A stretch of DNA of 64,000 nucleotides, taken from the NCBI RefSeq assembly GCF_014656455.1, contig NZ_BNCL01000004.1:1-64000 (forward strand), given 5' to 3'. How positions within the stretch are numbered: the first letter of the stretch is position 1; each line of letters begins with the position of its first letter. Positions 16,963-26,249 of this stretch are shown here, piece by piece. The stretch is from Paracoccus aerius (GTDB taxonomy: Bacteria > Pseudomonadota > Alphaproteobacteria > Rhodobacterales > Rhodobacteraceae). Made by a program: the position numbers and the translations under genes. Below the pieces are notes generated by a model. It saw only the letters and a list, made by a program, of their open reading frames with translations, had not been told where the DNA came from and did not search any database.

Positions 16963-18558
16963 ATGGCCACCCGCGTAAACCCCAATTGCAAACTTGAGGA
17001 TCAGGGAATCGAGGGCCTCGGCCGGGTTTACTACAACCTCCTCGAGCCGGCGCTGATGACCGAGGCGGTTGCCCGCGGCGAAGGCAAGCTGGGCCTGGGC
17101 GGGACGTTCCTGGTTTCCACCGGCGCACATACGGGGCGGTCGCCCAAGGACAAGTTCGTGGTCCGCACGCTCGAGGTCGAAGACACGATCTGGTGGGAAA
17201 ACAACAAGCCCATGTCGCCGGAGGCCTTTGATCGCCTGCACGCCGACATGCTGGCCCATATGAAGGGCCGCGACTATTTCGTGCAGGATCTGTTCGGCGG
17301 CGCGGATGCCGACAACCGCCTGGACGTGCGCGTCGTGACGGAACTGGCCTGGCACGGGCTGTTTATCCGCCACCTGCTGCGCCGGCCCGATGCCAGCGAA
17401 CTGGCAAGCTTCGCGCCCGAATTCACCATCATCAACTGCCCCAGCTTCAAGGCCGATCCCGAACGCCACGGCTGCCGCAGCGAAACGGTGATCGCGCTGA
17501 ACTTCGCCAAGAAGCTGATCCTGATCGGCAACACCGCCTATGCGGGCGAGAACAAGAAATCGGTGTTCACGCTGCTGAACTATCTGCTGCCGGAAAAGGG
17601 CATCATGCCGATGCATTGTTCGGCCAACCACGCCATCGGCAATCCCGACGACAGCGCCGTCTTCTTCGGCCTGTCGGGCACCGGCAAGACCACGCTCTCG
17701 GCCGATCCCTCGCGCGTGCTGATCGGCGATGACGAACATGGCTGGTCGGACAAGGGCATCTTCAACTTCGAAGGCGGCTGCTACGCCAAGACCATCAACC
17801 TGTCGCCCAAGGCCGAGCCCGAGATCTATGCCACCTGCTCTCGCTTCGGCACGGTGATCGAGAACATGGTCTTCGACGCCGACACGCTGGAGCTGGATTT
17901 CGAAGACAACTCGATCACCGACAACATGCGCTGCGCCTATCCGCTGGAGGCCATCGGCAACGCGTCCCCCACCAGCCTGGGCGGACATCCGAAAAACGTG
18001 ATCATGCTGACCTGCGACGCTTATGGCGTGCTGCCGCCCATCGCGCGGCTGACGCCTGCGCAGGCCATGTATCACTTCCTGTCGGGCTTCACGTCCAAGA
18101 CGCCGGGAACCGAGGTCGGCGTGGTCGAGCCGGTGCCGACCTTCTCGACCTGCTTTGGCGCGCCCTTCATGCCCCGCCGTCCCGAGGTTTATGGCAAGCT
18201 CTTGCAGGACAAGATCGCCCAGCACGGCGCAAGCTGCTGGCTGGTCAATACCGGCTGGACGGGCGGTGCCTTCGGCACAGGCAAGCGGATGCCCATCGCG
18301 GCGACCCGCGCCCTGCTGGCGGCCGCGCTGGACGGCAGCCTGAACGACGTGCAGTTCCGCAAGGATCCGAACTTCGGCTTCGAGGTTCCCGTGTCGGTGC
18401 CGGGCGTCGAGGACAAGCTGCTGGATCCGCGCCAGACTTGGGCCGACCCGGCTGCCTATGACAAGCAGGCGGCCAAGCTGGTGCAGATGTTCAGCGACAA
18501 CTTCGCGCAGTACCTGGGTGCCATCGACGACGAGGTTCGGGCGGCAGCCATCGGCTGA
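16963..18558 (+). CDS. pckA: Phosphoenolpyruvate carboxykinase (ATP)
   Basis: The 531-residue enzyme converts oxaloacetate and ATP to phosphoenolpyruvate, the entry step of gluconeogenesis. The kinase-1a P-loop [11 protein letters not shown] is at residues 236-246. The metal and ADP-binding region [22 protein letters not shown] follows. AAGGAG is 9 bases upstream of the ATG. It is divergent from the PTS operon, and the operator cluster lies 88-176 bases before its start. It ends with an intrinsic terminator, so it is a single-gene unit under its own control. Confidence 0.97.
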   Translation: MATRVNPNCKLEDQGIEGLGRVYYNLLEPALMTEAVARGEGKLGLGGTFLVSTGAHTGRSPKDKFVVRTLEVEDTIWWENNKPMSPEAFDRLHADMLAHMKGRDYFVQDLFGGADADNRLDVRVVTELAWHGLFIRHLLRRPDASELASFAPEFTIINCPSFKADPERHGCRSETVIALNFAKKLILIGNTAYAGENKKSVFTLLNYLLPEKGIMPMHCSANHAIGNPDDSAVFFGLSGTGKTTLSADPSRVLIGDDEHGWSDKGIFNFEGGCYAKTINLSPKAEPEIYATCSRFGTVIENMVFDADTLELDFEDNSITDNMRCAYPLEAIGNASPTSLGGHPKNVIMLTCDAYGVLPPIARLTPAQAMYHFLSGFTSKTPGTEVGVVEPVPTFSTCFGAPFMPRRPEVYGKLLQDKIAQHGASCWLVNTGWTGGAFGTGKRMPIAATRALLAAALDGSLNDVQFRKDPNFGFEVPVSVPGVEDKLLDPRQTWADPAAYDKQAAKLVQMFSDNFAQYLGAIDDEVRAAAIG

Positions 18559-18580
18559 GATTGCTCATCCGAAATCCAAA

Positions 18581-18610
18581 GGCCGCGCAGATAGCGCGGC
18601 CTTTTTCTTT
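18581..18610 (+). terminator. Intrinsic terminator of pckA
   Basis: GGCCGCG and CGCGGCC pair around a short AT-containing loop. CTTTTTCTTT follows immediately, 22 bases after the pckA stop. Confidence 0.85.
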
Positions 18611-18621
18611 CTGGGGCGTAG

Positions 18622-18678
18622 GGTGCGTGCTTGCACGCACCGACTGCGCAAGGACCGTGGTGCGTTCAAGCACGCACC
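18622..18678. repeat. Two related GTGCGTGC palindromes between pckA and phoX
   Basis: GGTGCGTGCTTGCACGCACC (18622-18641) and GGTGCGTTCAAGCACGCACC (18659-18678) are both palindromic and related to each other, 17 bases apart. They lie between the convergent ends of pckA and phoX. They look like a REP-type mobile or structural repeat unit. Confidence 0.7.
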
Positions 18679-18686
18679 CTTCGGGA

Positions 18687-20669
18687 TCACCCGATCCGGC
18701 CGCCACCCTGCTTGGTGATGGCCACGACCGACGGGCGCACCGGCATAGCATCGTCGAAATCAGGCCAGCGGGTCGACAGGTCCTCATAATAGGACGGGCG
18801 GCCGTGACCTTCCCAATCATCGCCGCCATCGGCAGGATGCTGGACGGCCACGAAGAAGGTGGTCATGTCGGCGGTGATGCAGGGACCGCAAAGCTCTCCA
18901 CCGACCGGGACGCGATAGAACAGGCGCGAGGTGCCGCGGGCAGTGCCCTCGGTGTCCACCGCCCACAGCCCGTCCGTCCGGCCCGTGTCGGACATCGAGT
19001 TGCCGTCGGTCGACACCCACAGCCGCCCGTCCGTGTCGATGGCCGCGTTGTCCGGCATCCCGAACCAGCCATTCGCGGTGGTCTCGGTCGAGAAGGTGGC
19101 GCCCACTTCGGCAATGCTGGGATCGCCGCATTTCACCAGGATCTCCCAGGTGCCTTCCGTCGCGGTGAAGTCGCCGTCCTGTTCGATGATCTCGATGATG
19201 TGGCCGAAGGCGTTGTCCACGCGCGGGTTGGCGGCGTTGGCTTCCTCGCGCCGGGTGTTGTTGGTCAGCATGACATAGGCACGGCCCGTGACGGGGTTCG
19301 GCTGGATGTCCTCGGGGCGGTCCATCGGCGTCGCTTCCAGCAGGTCGGCGGCGCGGCGGGTCTCGATCAGCACGTCGGCCTGGCTGGCAAAACCGTTCTC
19401 GGCCGTCAGCGGGCCTTCGCCATGCACCAGCGGCAGCCATTCGACCCGGCCATCGTCGTGGAAGCGCGCGACATACAGCGTGCCCTCGTCCAGCAGGTCC
19501 ATGTTGGCGGCGCGGTCGTCGGGGTTGTAGGTGCCCGCGGTCACGAACTTGTAGACGTAATCGAAGCGTTCATCGTCGCCCAGGTAGAAGACGACGCGGC
19601 CGTCCTTGGCCACGACGCTTTCCGCGCCTTCGTGCTTGAAGCGGCCGAGCGCCGTGCGTTTCTTGGGCGTCGAGGCCGGGTCCATCACGTCCACCTCGAC
19701 GATCCAGCCAAAGCGGTTTGCCTCGTTGGGGTCTTTCGAGACATCGAAGCGGTTGTGGAAATTGCCCCAGGCATAGGTCGATTCCGGGATGCCCAGACGG
19801 TCGTAATTCGCGGCCTCGGCATGGCCTTCGGGAAGCGTGCCGGTGAAATAGCCGTGGATGTTCTCCTCGGCCATGATGTAGGTGCCCCAGGGGGTCACGC
19901 CGCCCGCGCAGTTGTTGATCGTGCCCAGGACCTGGCGCCCCGTCGGGTCGGCCACGGTCTGCAGGCGCACATGGCCCGCCGCCGGGCCGGTCAGTTCCAT
20001 CGGGGTCTTGGCGGTGATGCGGCGGTTCAGCGCCCCGTCCAGCACCGGCTGCCACTTGCCGTCAACCTTGCGGATCTCGATGATCGTGCCACCATGGGCC
20101 GCCATCTCGATGTTGACGCGGGCCTCGTCGGCCTCGGACACCTCGATCTCGCCGTCCTTGATGGTGACGATGCCGGGGAACATCAGGTGTTCGTTGGTGT
20201 ATTCGTGGTTCACGACCAGCAGGCCGCGATCATCGGCGCCGTCCAGCGGGATGAAGCCCACGAAGTCGTTGTTATAACCGAACTGGCGTTCCTGCGCGGC
20301 CTCGGACTGGTTCAGGGGATCGAAGTCCGGCGCGTCGGCGAAGACCTTGTCGCCCCACCGCAGCAGCACGTCCGCGTCATAGCCTTGGGCGACGTGGTGG
20401 TCGGCGTCCACGCCTGCGCTGACTTCCGGGAAGTCGAAGGCCGAGGCAGAGGTCTGCGCCTGCGCATCGGTCGCCGACAGCAGCGCGATCGGGCTGACCG
20501 TGGCCGAGATCGCCGTCACCGCCATCGAGCCCTTCAGGAAACCCCGGCGCGAGAAGCGGGCCGCGATGATCTCGCCCATGGTGCGGTTGGCAGTGGGATT
20601 AAGGCCGGGGCCGTCGGCCTCTTCCAGCTTGCTGGTGCGAAAGATGTTGCGGGTCTGCTGGTCACGCAT
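18687..20669 (-). CDS. phoX: PhoX-family alkaline phosphatase, Tat-exported (DUF839)
   Basis: The 660-residue protein belongs to the PhoX phosphatases, Ca/Fe enzymes that release phosphate from organic phosphoesters in the periplasm. A twin-arginine signal SRRGFLKG at residues 40-47 is followed by a hydrophobic segment and an Ala-x-Ala cleavage region near TDAQAQ. Beta-propeller-type sequences such as DGRLWVSTDGNSMSDTGRTDG and VVNHEYTNEHLMFPG are characteristic of the family. A Pho-box-like pair lies 65-82 bases upstream. It is convergent with pckA and monocistronic. Confidence 0.9.
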   Translation of the reverse strand: MRDQQTRNIFRTSKLEEADGPGLNPTANRTMGEIIAARFSRRGFLKGSMAVTAISATVSPIALLSATDAQAQTSASAFDFPEVSAGVDADHHVAQGYDADVLLRWGDKVFADAPDFDPLNQSEAAQERQFGYNNDFVGFIPLDGADDRGLLVVNHEYTNEHLMFPGIVTIKDGEIEVSEADEARVNIEMAAHGGTIIEIRKVDGKWQPVLDGALNRRITAKTPMELTGPAAGHVRLQTVADPTGRQVLGTINNCAGGVTPWGTYIMAEENIHGYFTGTLPEGHAEAANYDRLGIPESTYAWGNFHNRFDVSKDPNEANRFGWIVEVDVMDPASTPKKRTALGRFKHEGAESVVAKDGRVVFYLGDDERFDYVYKFVTAGTYNPDDRAANMDLLDEGTLYVARFHDDGRVEWLPLVHGEGPLTAENGFASQADVLIETRRAADLLEATPMDRPEDIQPNPVTGRAYVMLTNNTRREEANAANPRVDNAFGHIIEIIEQDGDFTATEGTWEILVKCGDPSIAEVGATFSTETTANGWFGMPDNAAIDTDGRLWVSTDGNSMSDTGRTDGLWAVDTEGTARGTSRLFYRVPVGGELCGPCITADMTTFFVAVQHPADGGDDWEGHGRPSYYEDLSTRWPDFDDAMPVRPSVVAITKQGGGRIG

Positions 20670-20733
20670 CGCGCTCTCCTGGCTGGTCGTTGGGGCCGTT
20701 GATGGCCTGTCGGGGAGCGATTAGGGGTGCGGT

Positions 20734-20751
20734 GCGACAGTGATGCGTCAG
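20734..20751 (-). promoter_or_regulatory. Pho-box-like direct repeat upstream of phoX
   Basis: On the minus strand CTGACGC-ATCA-CTGTCGC gives two 7-mers with the 11-base period of a PhoB box (consensus CTGTCAT, 4-base spacer). They match it at 4 and 5 of 7 positions. It lies 65 bases before the phoX ATG. Confidence 0.45.
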
Positions 20752-20789
20752 CCGTGTGAAGGTTTTTCAAAACCGGCTGGAAAGGCGAA

Positions 20790-20811
20790 ACGCCCGCCGG
20801 GGGGCGGGCGT
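20790..20811 (-). terminator. Hairpin terminator downstream of argF
   Basis: ACGCCCGCC pairs perfectly with GGCGGGCGT around a 4-base loop, starting 13 bases after the argF stop. On the minus strand TTTCGCC follows, so the T-tract is weak. Confidence 0.6.
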
Positions 20812-20824
20812 TGGGGCCATTGGC

Positions 20825-21751
20825 CTAGACGCCCAGGCACCACCGCATCACGGCCTTCTGGGCATGGAGCCGGTTCTCGGCCTCGTCCCAGATGACGGAA
20901 TGAGGGCCGTCCATCACCGCGCTTGTCACCTCGTCCTCGCGGTGGGCGGGCAGGCAATGCATGAACAGGCTGTCGGGCTTGGCACGCGCCATCAGCGCCT
21001 CGTTCACCTGATAGCCACGCAACTGGTTGTGGCGGCGTTCCTTGGCCGATTGCGGGTCGTGCATCGACACCCAGGTATCGGCCATGACCAGGTCCGCGCC
21101 CTCGACCGCCTGGGCGGGGTCGCGCACGATCTCGGCCCGGACGCCCTGGGCGCGGGCGAATTCCAGGGCATCGCGTTCGGGGTCGAGCGGCGGGGGGCCG
21201 CTGAAGGTGAAGTCATAGCCGAACTGGCCCGCGCCATGGATCACGCTGGCGCAGACATTGTTGCCGTCGCCGACCCAGACCACCTTGCGGCCCGCAATGG
21301 GACCGCGATGTTCCTCGAAGGTCATCACGTCGGCCATGATCTGGCAGGGATGGGTGCGGTTGGTCAGGCCGTTGATGACCGGGACGGTGGCATGTTCGGC
21401 CATTTCCAGAAGGGTCGCTTCCTCGAAGGTGCGGATCATGATGAGATCCACATAGCGCGACAGCACGCGGGCCGTGTCGGCGATGGTCTCGCCATGACCC
21501 AGTTGCATTTCGCTGCCCGACAGGACCATCGTCTGCCCGCCCATCTGGCGCACGCCCACGTCGAAGCTGACGCGCGTGCGGGTCGAGGGTTTTTCGAAGA
21601 TCAGCGCGACCATGCGGCCGGCCAGCGGCTGTTCGTCGTCGGGCGTTCCCTTGGGGCGGTTGTTGCGGGCGGTCTTCATGGCGAGGGCCTGGTCGATGAT
21701 CGACCGCAGGTCGGCCTTGTCGGTGGTGTGGATGTCCAGAAAATGCTTCAT
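20825..21751 (-). CDS. argF: Ornithine carbamoyltransferase
   Basis: The 308-residue enzyme makes citrulline from ornithine and carbamoyl phosphate in arginine biosynthesis. The carbamoyl-phosphate motif STRTR lies in [17 protein letters not shown] in THPCQIMAD, and the ornithine-site motif HCLPAHR near residue 270. I chose the ATG at 21751 ([12 protein letters not shown]), which gives the standard length, over upstream in-frame starts. It lies downstream of argD on the same strand, with a 187-base gap that contains a repeat element. The arginine genes are therefore clustered but not tightly coupled. Confidence 0.96.
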   Translation of the reverse strand: MKHFLDIHTTDKADLRSIIDQALAMKTARNNRPKGTPDDEQPLAGRMVALIFEKPSTRTRVSFDVGVRQMGGQTMVLSGSEMQLGHGETIADTARVLSRYVDLIMIRTFEEATLLEMAEHATVPVINGLTNRTHPCQIMADVMTFEEHRGPIAGRKVVWVGDGNNVCASVIHGAGQFGYDFTFSGPPPLDPERDALEFARAQGVRAEIVRDPAQAVEGADLVMADTWVSMHDPQSAKERRHNQLRGYQVNEALMARAKPDSLFMHCLPAHREDEVTSAVMDGPHSVIWDEAENRLHAQKAVMRWCLGV

Positions 21752-21807
21752 CTTTGTGGCTTTCGCGATTTGGGCAAGGAAGCCCGCTTGGCGTGACCGG
21801 GTCAAGA

Positions 21808-21868
21808 GGGGGCGCTGCCCCCACGCGCGTGCCGCGCGTTCCCCCGGGATATTTGAGCAACGAAGAAG
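21808..21868 (-). repeat. Dispersed intergenic element, copy C, between argD and argF
   Basis: On the minus strand this reads CTTCTTCGTTGCTCAAATATCCC, then GGGGGAACGCGCGG, then the hairpin GGGGGCAGCGCCCCC (21808-21822). It has the same CTTCTTC...AAATATCCC head as the copies at 51.9 and 57.6 kb. The hairpin may attenuate transcription from argD into argF. Confidence 0.55.
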
Positions 21869-21938
21869 CGGTTATCGTCGACGCGTCAGCAGGCGGCAGG
21901 GATGGTCCCCGCCGCCGGTGCCGTCTCTGGAGGTGTGG

Positions 21939-23105
21939 TTACGCAAGGCTCGCTGCCGCGCGGTCGAGCCGGGACACAGCCTCGGCGATCTCGTCATCGG
22001 TGATGTTCAGGGGCGGCAGCAGGCGCAGGGTGTTGTCGGCGGCGGGCACGGTCAGCAGGTGCTGGGCGTATCCCGCCTTGACCACATCCGTGGGCGCGAC
22101 CTTGCATTTCAGGCCCAGCATCAGGCCCTGGCCACGCACGGCTTCGAAAACGTTCGGGTGGGCGGCGACAAGGCCTTCCAGCTTCTGGCGGAACAGGGCG
22201 GCCTTGCGGTTCACTTCGGCCAGGAAGGCGTCGGTCGCGACAATCTCCATCACCCGCGCGCCTACGGCGCAGGCCAAGGGGTTGCCGCCGTAGGTCGAGC
22301 CATGGGTGCCCGCAACCATGCCTGCGGCGGCCTTTTCGGTGGCAAGGACGGCACCCAGCGGGAAGCCGCCGCCGATGCCCTTGGCGACCATCATGATGTC
22401 GGGCGCGATCCCTGCATATTCGTGGGCGAACAGGCGGCCGGTGCGACCCATGCCGCATTGCACCTCGTCCAGAACCAGCAGCGCACCGTGCTGGTCACAC
22501 AGCGCCCGGATCTCACGCAGGTCGGCGTCCGGCAGCGGGCGGATGCCGCCTTCGCCTTGCACGGGCTCCAGCATCACCGCCGCCGTCCTGTCGCTGATGG
22601 TGGCCTTCAGCGCGTCCAGATCGCCCCAGGGCAGCGTGCGGAAGCCGGGCATCAGCGGGCCGAAGCCCTTGACCATCTTCTCGGCCCCCGAGGCAGCGAT
22701 GGCGCCGGTGGACCGTCCGTGGAAGGCGCCCTCGAAGGTCAGGATCTCGATCCGGTCCTGGCCTTGGTCGTGCCAGTACTTGCGGACCATCTTGATCGCC
22801 AGTTCGGCGGCCTCGGTTCCGGAATTGGTGATGAAGGCGGTGTCGGCGAAGGTATGTTCGACCAGCAGGTCGGCCAGCCGTTCCTGCTGGGGGATCTGGT
22901 ACAGGTTCGAGACATGCCAGATCCTGCCTGCCTGTTCGGTCAGCGCGGCCACCAGATCCGGATTCGCGTGGCCCAGCACGTTCACCGCGATCCCTGATCC
23001 AAGGTCAAGATATCGGCTGCCGTCCGTGGCGATGGCCCAGGCCCCTTCGCCCTTTTCAAAGGCGATGGGCGCGCGGTTATAGGTCGGCAGGACGTGCGAA
23101 ATCAT
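21939..23105 (-). CDS. argD: Acetylornithine aminotransferase family enzyme
   Basis: This 388-residue class III PLP aminotransferase converts N-acetylglutamate semialdehyde to N2-acetylornithine. The cofactor-binding NSGTEAAELAIKMVRKY, the LDEVQCGMGRTG segment and the PLP lysine in MMVAKGIGGGFPLGA are all present. The start MISHVLPTYNRAPI is the standard family N-terminus. Adjacency to argF makes the arginine biosynthetic role more likely than a catabolic AstC role. A 141-base upstream gap probably holds the promoter. Confidence 0.94.
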   Translation of the reverse strand: MISHVLPTYNRAPIAFEKGEGAWAIATDGSRYLDLGSGIAVNVLGHANPDLVAALTEQAGRIWHVSNLYQIPQQERLADLLVEHTFADTAFITNSGTEAAELAIKMVRKYWHDQGQDRIEILTFEGAFHGRSTGAIAASGAEKMVKGFGPLMPGFRTLPWGDLDALKATISDRTAAVMLEPVQGEGGIRPLPDADLREIRALCDQHGALLVLDEVQCGMGRTGRLFAHEYAGIAPDIMMVAKGIGGGFPLGAVLATEKAAAGMVAGTHGSTYGGNPLACAVGARVMEIVATDAFLAEVNRKAALFRQKLEGLVAAHPNVFEAVRGQGLMLGLKCKVAPTDVVKAGYAQHLLTVPAADNTLRLLPPLNITDDEIAEAVSRLDRAAASLA

Positions 23106-23246
23106 TGGGGACTCCCCGATTGGCAGGACGGATTGTGAAGGCAGGCGGGATCGGACGGTGACTTGGCGTCAACGTCGGGGACGGGCGAAGATGGCGGTCC
23201 GCGTGATCATGGCTTCGGCCATAGCGCCGATCAGGCTCGCGCGCAA

Positions 23247-24080
23247 TCACGCTTTCATCCGATAGCCGGATTTCAGCCAGCGCCAGGCCAGCCACAGGAT
23301 CAGGCCGACGACGACGGTGCAGATCACCAGACCGCGCCAGACCGACGCGTCGCTGACGCCGGTCACGCCATAACGCGCGCCGTCGATCAGGTAGAAGACC
23401 GGGTTCCAGTGGGACAGCGTGCGGAAGGGTTCGGGCAGGGCCTGAACGGAATAGAAGGTGCCCGACAGGAAGGACAGGGGCGTGATGACGAAATTGCTGA
23501 TCGCAGCCATCTGGTCGAACTTCTGCGCGAGGATCCCCGCCAGGATGCCCAGGCCGCCCAGCATCAACGCGGCCAGCAGGATGAAGGCCAGCGCCCAAAG
23601 CGGATGCGCCACCCCCTGCCCCGTGACCAGCACCATGCCGGTGCCGATCACCAGGCCCACCAATCCGGCGCGCGCGACGGAACCGGCCAGGTAACCGGTC
23701 AGCAGTTCCCCCGCCGACAAGGGCGGCATCAGCGTGTCCACGATGTTGCCCTGCACCTTGGCCGAGGTGATCGAGCTGGACGTATTGGCGAAGGCGTTCT
23801 GGATCACCGTCATCATCAGGATCCCCGGCCCCAGGAAGACCAGATAGGGCAGGCCCATCACCTGCCCCCGCCCCTGCCCCATCGCAAGGGCGAAGATCAG
23901 CACGAACAGCGCCGCCGTCATCAGCGGCGCAAAGATCGTCTGCTGCCAGACGGCCATGAAGCGCATCACTTCGCGCGTGGCAAGGGTACGCAGGCCCAGC
24001 CAGTTGACGCGGCCGAAGCGGCGGACCCCCATGGCGGGCTGTTCACCGGCAGGGCGGTGGGTGAAGATCGGCTGGCTCAT
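23247..24080 (-). CDS. ABC-2 type transporter permease
   Basis: The 277-residue protein starts at ATG 24080 with AAGGA 8 bases upstream. It has a soluble N-terminus followed by about six membrane helices. The ABC-2 family signature is seen in NIVDTLMPPLSAGELLTGYLAGSVARAG and FVITPLSFLSGTFYSVQALPE. Such permeases export lipids, polysaccharides or drugs with a separate ATPase. No ATPase gene is adjacent, so the partner must be encoded elsewhere. It is divergent from gcrA across 117 bases. Substrate is unknown. Confidence 0.85.
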   Translation of the reverse strand: MSQPIFTHRPAGEQPAMGVRRFGRVNWLGLRTLATREVMRFMAVWQQTIFAPLMTAALFVLIFALAMGQGRGQVMGLPYLVFLGPGILMMTVIQNAFANTSSSITSAKVQGNIVDTLMPPLSAGELLTGYLAGSVARAGLVGLVIGTGMVLVTGQGVAHPLWALAFILLAALMLGGLGILAGILAQKFDQMAAISNFVITPLSFLSGTFYSVQALPEPFRTLSHWNPVFYLIDGARYGVTGVSDASVWRGLVICTVVVGLILWLAWRWLKSGYRMKA

Positions 24081-24197
24081 CCGGCGGTCCTTGAATTTCT
24101 GCGCATCGGCGGCTAAATCTCGGCATCCCGTTTCTGACGGGGCCAATCGCAGGTTTCAAGATGGGGCGGCGCGGATCGCGCGCCCGGAAAGGCAGCC

Positions 24198-24809
24198 ATG
24201 TCCTGGACGGATGAACGCGTCGAGACGCTGAAGCGCATGTGGGCCGAAGGCCAGTCCGCCAGTGCCATCGCCAAGGAACTGGGCGGCGTGACGCGCAATG
24301 CGGTCATCGGCAAGGTCCACCGCCTTGGCCTGTCCAATCGCAGCGACGAACCCGAGCCCGCACCGGCGCCCGCACCGGAACCCGTGGCCGAGAAGAAGGC
24401 GGATCGCAAACCCGCCCCCACCGCCCAAGCCCCGCGCCCCGAGCCGCAGCCTGAACCGGCCGCCCCCGCGCGCGAGGAGACTGCCGAGGAAGAACCCGTG
24501 TCCCAACCCGTCTTCACCCCCGTCCCGCGCCGCCCGATCGTGCCGGCGGGCCAGCCCCTGCCGCCGCAGCCCTCGGCCAACGAGATCAGCCCGGAAACCC
24601 TGGCCTCGGTCCGCGAGGTCGAAAAGCGTGCCCGCAAGCTGACCCTGATGGAGCTGACCGAGCGCACCTGCAAATGGCCGATCGGCGATCCGGCGACGGA
24701 CAAGTTCTGGTTCTGCGGCCTGCCCAGCCAGCCCGGCAAGCCTTACTGCGAGGCCCATGTCAGCGTGGCCTTCCAGCCGATGAGCTCGCGCCGCGACCGG
24801 CGGCGTTAA
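24198..24809 (+). CDS. gcrA: GcrA family cell cycle regulator
   Basis: The 203-residue protein has the GcrA N-terminal helix-turn-helix MSWTDERVETLKRMWAEG followed by SASAIAKELGGVTRNAVIGK (residues 1-45). A long Pro/Ala/Glu-rich linker (about 55-130) leads to the C-terminal domain CKWPIGDPATDKFWFCGL...YCEAH with three conserved Cys. In Caulobacter GcrA binds sigma-70 RNA polymerase and activates promoters methylated by CcrM at GANTC. The gene is divergent from an ABC permease and followed by an MliC-like gene. Identification is firm. Confidence 0.95.
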   Translation: MSWTDERVETLKRMWAEGQSASAIAKELGGVTRNAVIGKVHRLGLSNRSDEPEPAPAPAPEPVAEKKADRKPAPTAQAPRPEPQPEPAAPAREETAEEEPVSQPVFTPVPRRPIVPAGQPLPPQPSANEISPETLASVREVEKRARKLTLMELTERTCKWPIGDPATDKFWFCGLPSQPGKPYCEAHVSVAFQPMSSRRDRRR

Positions 24810-24831
24810 GCGGCACGAGACAGGGTAGCGG

Positions 24832-25173
24832 ATGATGCGCCTGGCCTGCCTGATCCTTGCCTGCGCTGCCTTGGCTGGTCCGGGGCAGGCGCAGACGACA
24901 CTGACCTTGCCCCTTGGCGGCGCCACGCTGGCCGAAGTGACCTATCTCTGCGACCGGGGCGCCCTGATCGAAGTCGACTACCTGAACGCCGGGGACAACA
25001 GGCTGGCCCTGCTGCCCATCGAAGGCGAGCAGCGCATCTTCGTCAATGTCCTGGCGGCATCGGGCGCGCGCTACGTCTCGGGCGAATACGAATGGTGGTC
25101 CAAGGGCCGCAGCGCCACCCTGACGAACGCCATGGATCCCGCGGCCTCGCAATCCTGCATCCAGACCGACTAG
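24832..25173 (+). CDS. MliC-family lysozyme inhibitor-like protein
   Basis: The 113-residue exported protein has a signal peptide (MMRLACLILACAALAGPGQAQ). The MliC/YcgK-like C-type lysozyme inhibitor core follows: VTYLCDRGALIEVDYLNAGDNRLALLP and SGARYVSGEYEWWSKGRSATL. Such proteins protect peptidoglycan from host-type lysozyme. The Cys residues in the signal region do not form a clear lipobox, so it is probably periplasmic rather than a lipoprotein. The stop shares a CTAG with the convergent nudC gene, leaving no intergenic space. Confidence 0.82.
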   Translation: MMRLACLILACAALAGPGQAQTTLTLPLGGATLAEVTYLCDRGALIEVDYLNAGDNRLALLPIEGEQRIFVNVLAASGARYVSGEYEWWSKGRSATLTNAMDPAASQSCIQTD

Positions 25174-26117
25174 ACGCTTCCGGTCCGGCCTTCCACCCAG
25201 GCCCGCAAGATCGCCTGGGCAACGGCGCCCTTGCGCGCGGGGCGGAGGCGCGGGTGCTGCCCGGCCAGGGCCTGCCAGATTTCGGCCTTGCTGGCCCAGA
25301 GCGCGTCTTCCAGTTCCCGCGGGTCGAGCGTGATTGCAGTTGATTCGGCCCGCGCCACGCAGCCGATCATCAGCGAGGCCGGGAACGGCCAGGGCTGAGA
25401 GGTCAGGTAGCGCACTGCCCCCACCTGCACCGAGGTTTCCTCGGCCACTTCGCGGCGGACTGCTTCCTCGATCGTTTCGCCCGGCTCGACAAAGCCCGCC
25501 AGCAGCGAATACATTCCTTCGTCCCAGCCGGGTTGGCGCCCCAGCAGCACGCGGTCGCCGTCAAGGACCAGCATGATGACCACGGGATCGGTGCGCGGAA
25601 AATGGGGCCGCTTGCAGGCGGGGCAGTCGAATCGCCAGCCGGCATGGGCCATGACGTTCCTGGCCCCGCAGTTGGAACAGAAGCCGTGGCTGCGGCGCCA
25701 TTCGAAGATGCCCTTGGCTGGGGCGGCAATGGCCGCGTCACGGTGATCCAGTTCGCCCAGCACCGCGCGCAGGTCGGCAAAGCCCTGCGTTGCGGGAAGG
25801 TTCAGGACCGCCGACGGATCGCCGTCGGGGGGCGCGACGGCTGAAACATCGACCGCGAAATGCGCGGCACCCGCATCGTCCAGCCCCAGGAACAGCGCGC
25901 TGTCCGTATGGCTAGCGACCATCGGATCATCCGCCTTTAGCCAGACCAGCCTGGGGCCGGCAGCCGTCCTGTCGAACAGTGGCTTGCCTTGCCAGAACGG
26001 CAGGATGCGGCTGGCAGGATCGGCCAGGAGGCGGGCCATCGCATCGGCATCGCCGCGCAGGCGATCGGCCCTGTCCAGATAGCTGCCGCCAAAGGTGATT
26101 TCGGATTCGTCGATCAT
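25170..26117 (-). CDS. nudC: NAD(+) diphosphatase (NudC-type Nudix hydrolase)
   Basis: The 315-residue protein has an N-terminal Nudix-like domain. A four-Cys zinc ribbon follows (CSNCGARN...CPACK), then a full Nudix box GFVEPGETIEEAVRREVAEETSV and the NudC-specific SQPWPFPASLM. It cleaves NAD(H) to NMN(H) and AMP, and homologues remove NAD caps from RNA. It is longer than the 257-residue E. coli enzyme, mainly at the N-terminus. MIDESE at 26117 was chosen as start because further upstream the frame runs into the region antisense to metG. Confidence 0.93.
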   Translation of the reverse strand: MIDESEITFGGSYLDRADRLRGDADAMARLLADPASRILPFWQGKPLFDRTAAGPRLVWLKADDPMVASHTDSALFLGLDDAGAAHFAVDVSAVAPPDGDPSAVLNLPATQGFADLRAVLGELDHRDAAIAAPAKGIFEWRRSHGFCSNCGARNVMAHAGWRFDCPACKRPHFPRTDPVVIMLVLDGDRVLLGRQPGWDEGMYSLLAGFVEPGETIEEAVRREVAEETSVQVGAVRYLTSQPWPFPASLMIGCVARAESTAITLDPRELEDALWASKAEIWQALAGQHPRLRPARKGAVAQAILRAWVEGRTGSV

Positions 26118-26249
26118 GGCCGCGACGCTGCACCGCCCGGCGCGAAGGGGCAAGACCCTGCGGCCCAAGATGTCTGGGCACGGCGAAATGCTGGCCTTCC
26201 CGCGCGTGCCTAGATAGATACGGGGCCGATCAGATTCACAGGAACCGGA

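Noticed and set aside
18561..20702. 713-codon plus-strand frame opposite phoX
   Set aside because: It runs through the pckA terminator and the palindromes and lacks any recognisable domain; phoX on the other strand has a Tat signal and clear family motifs.
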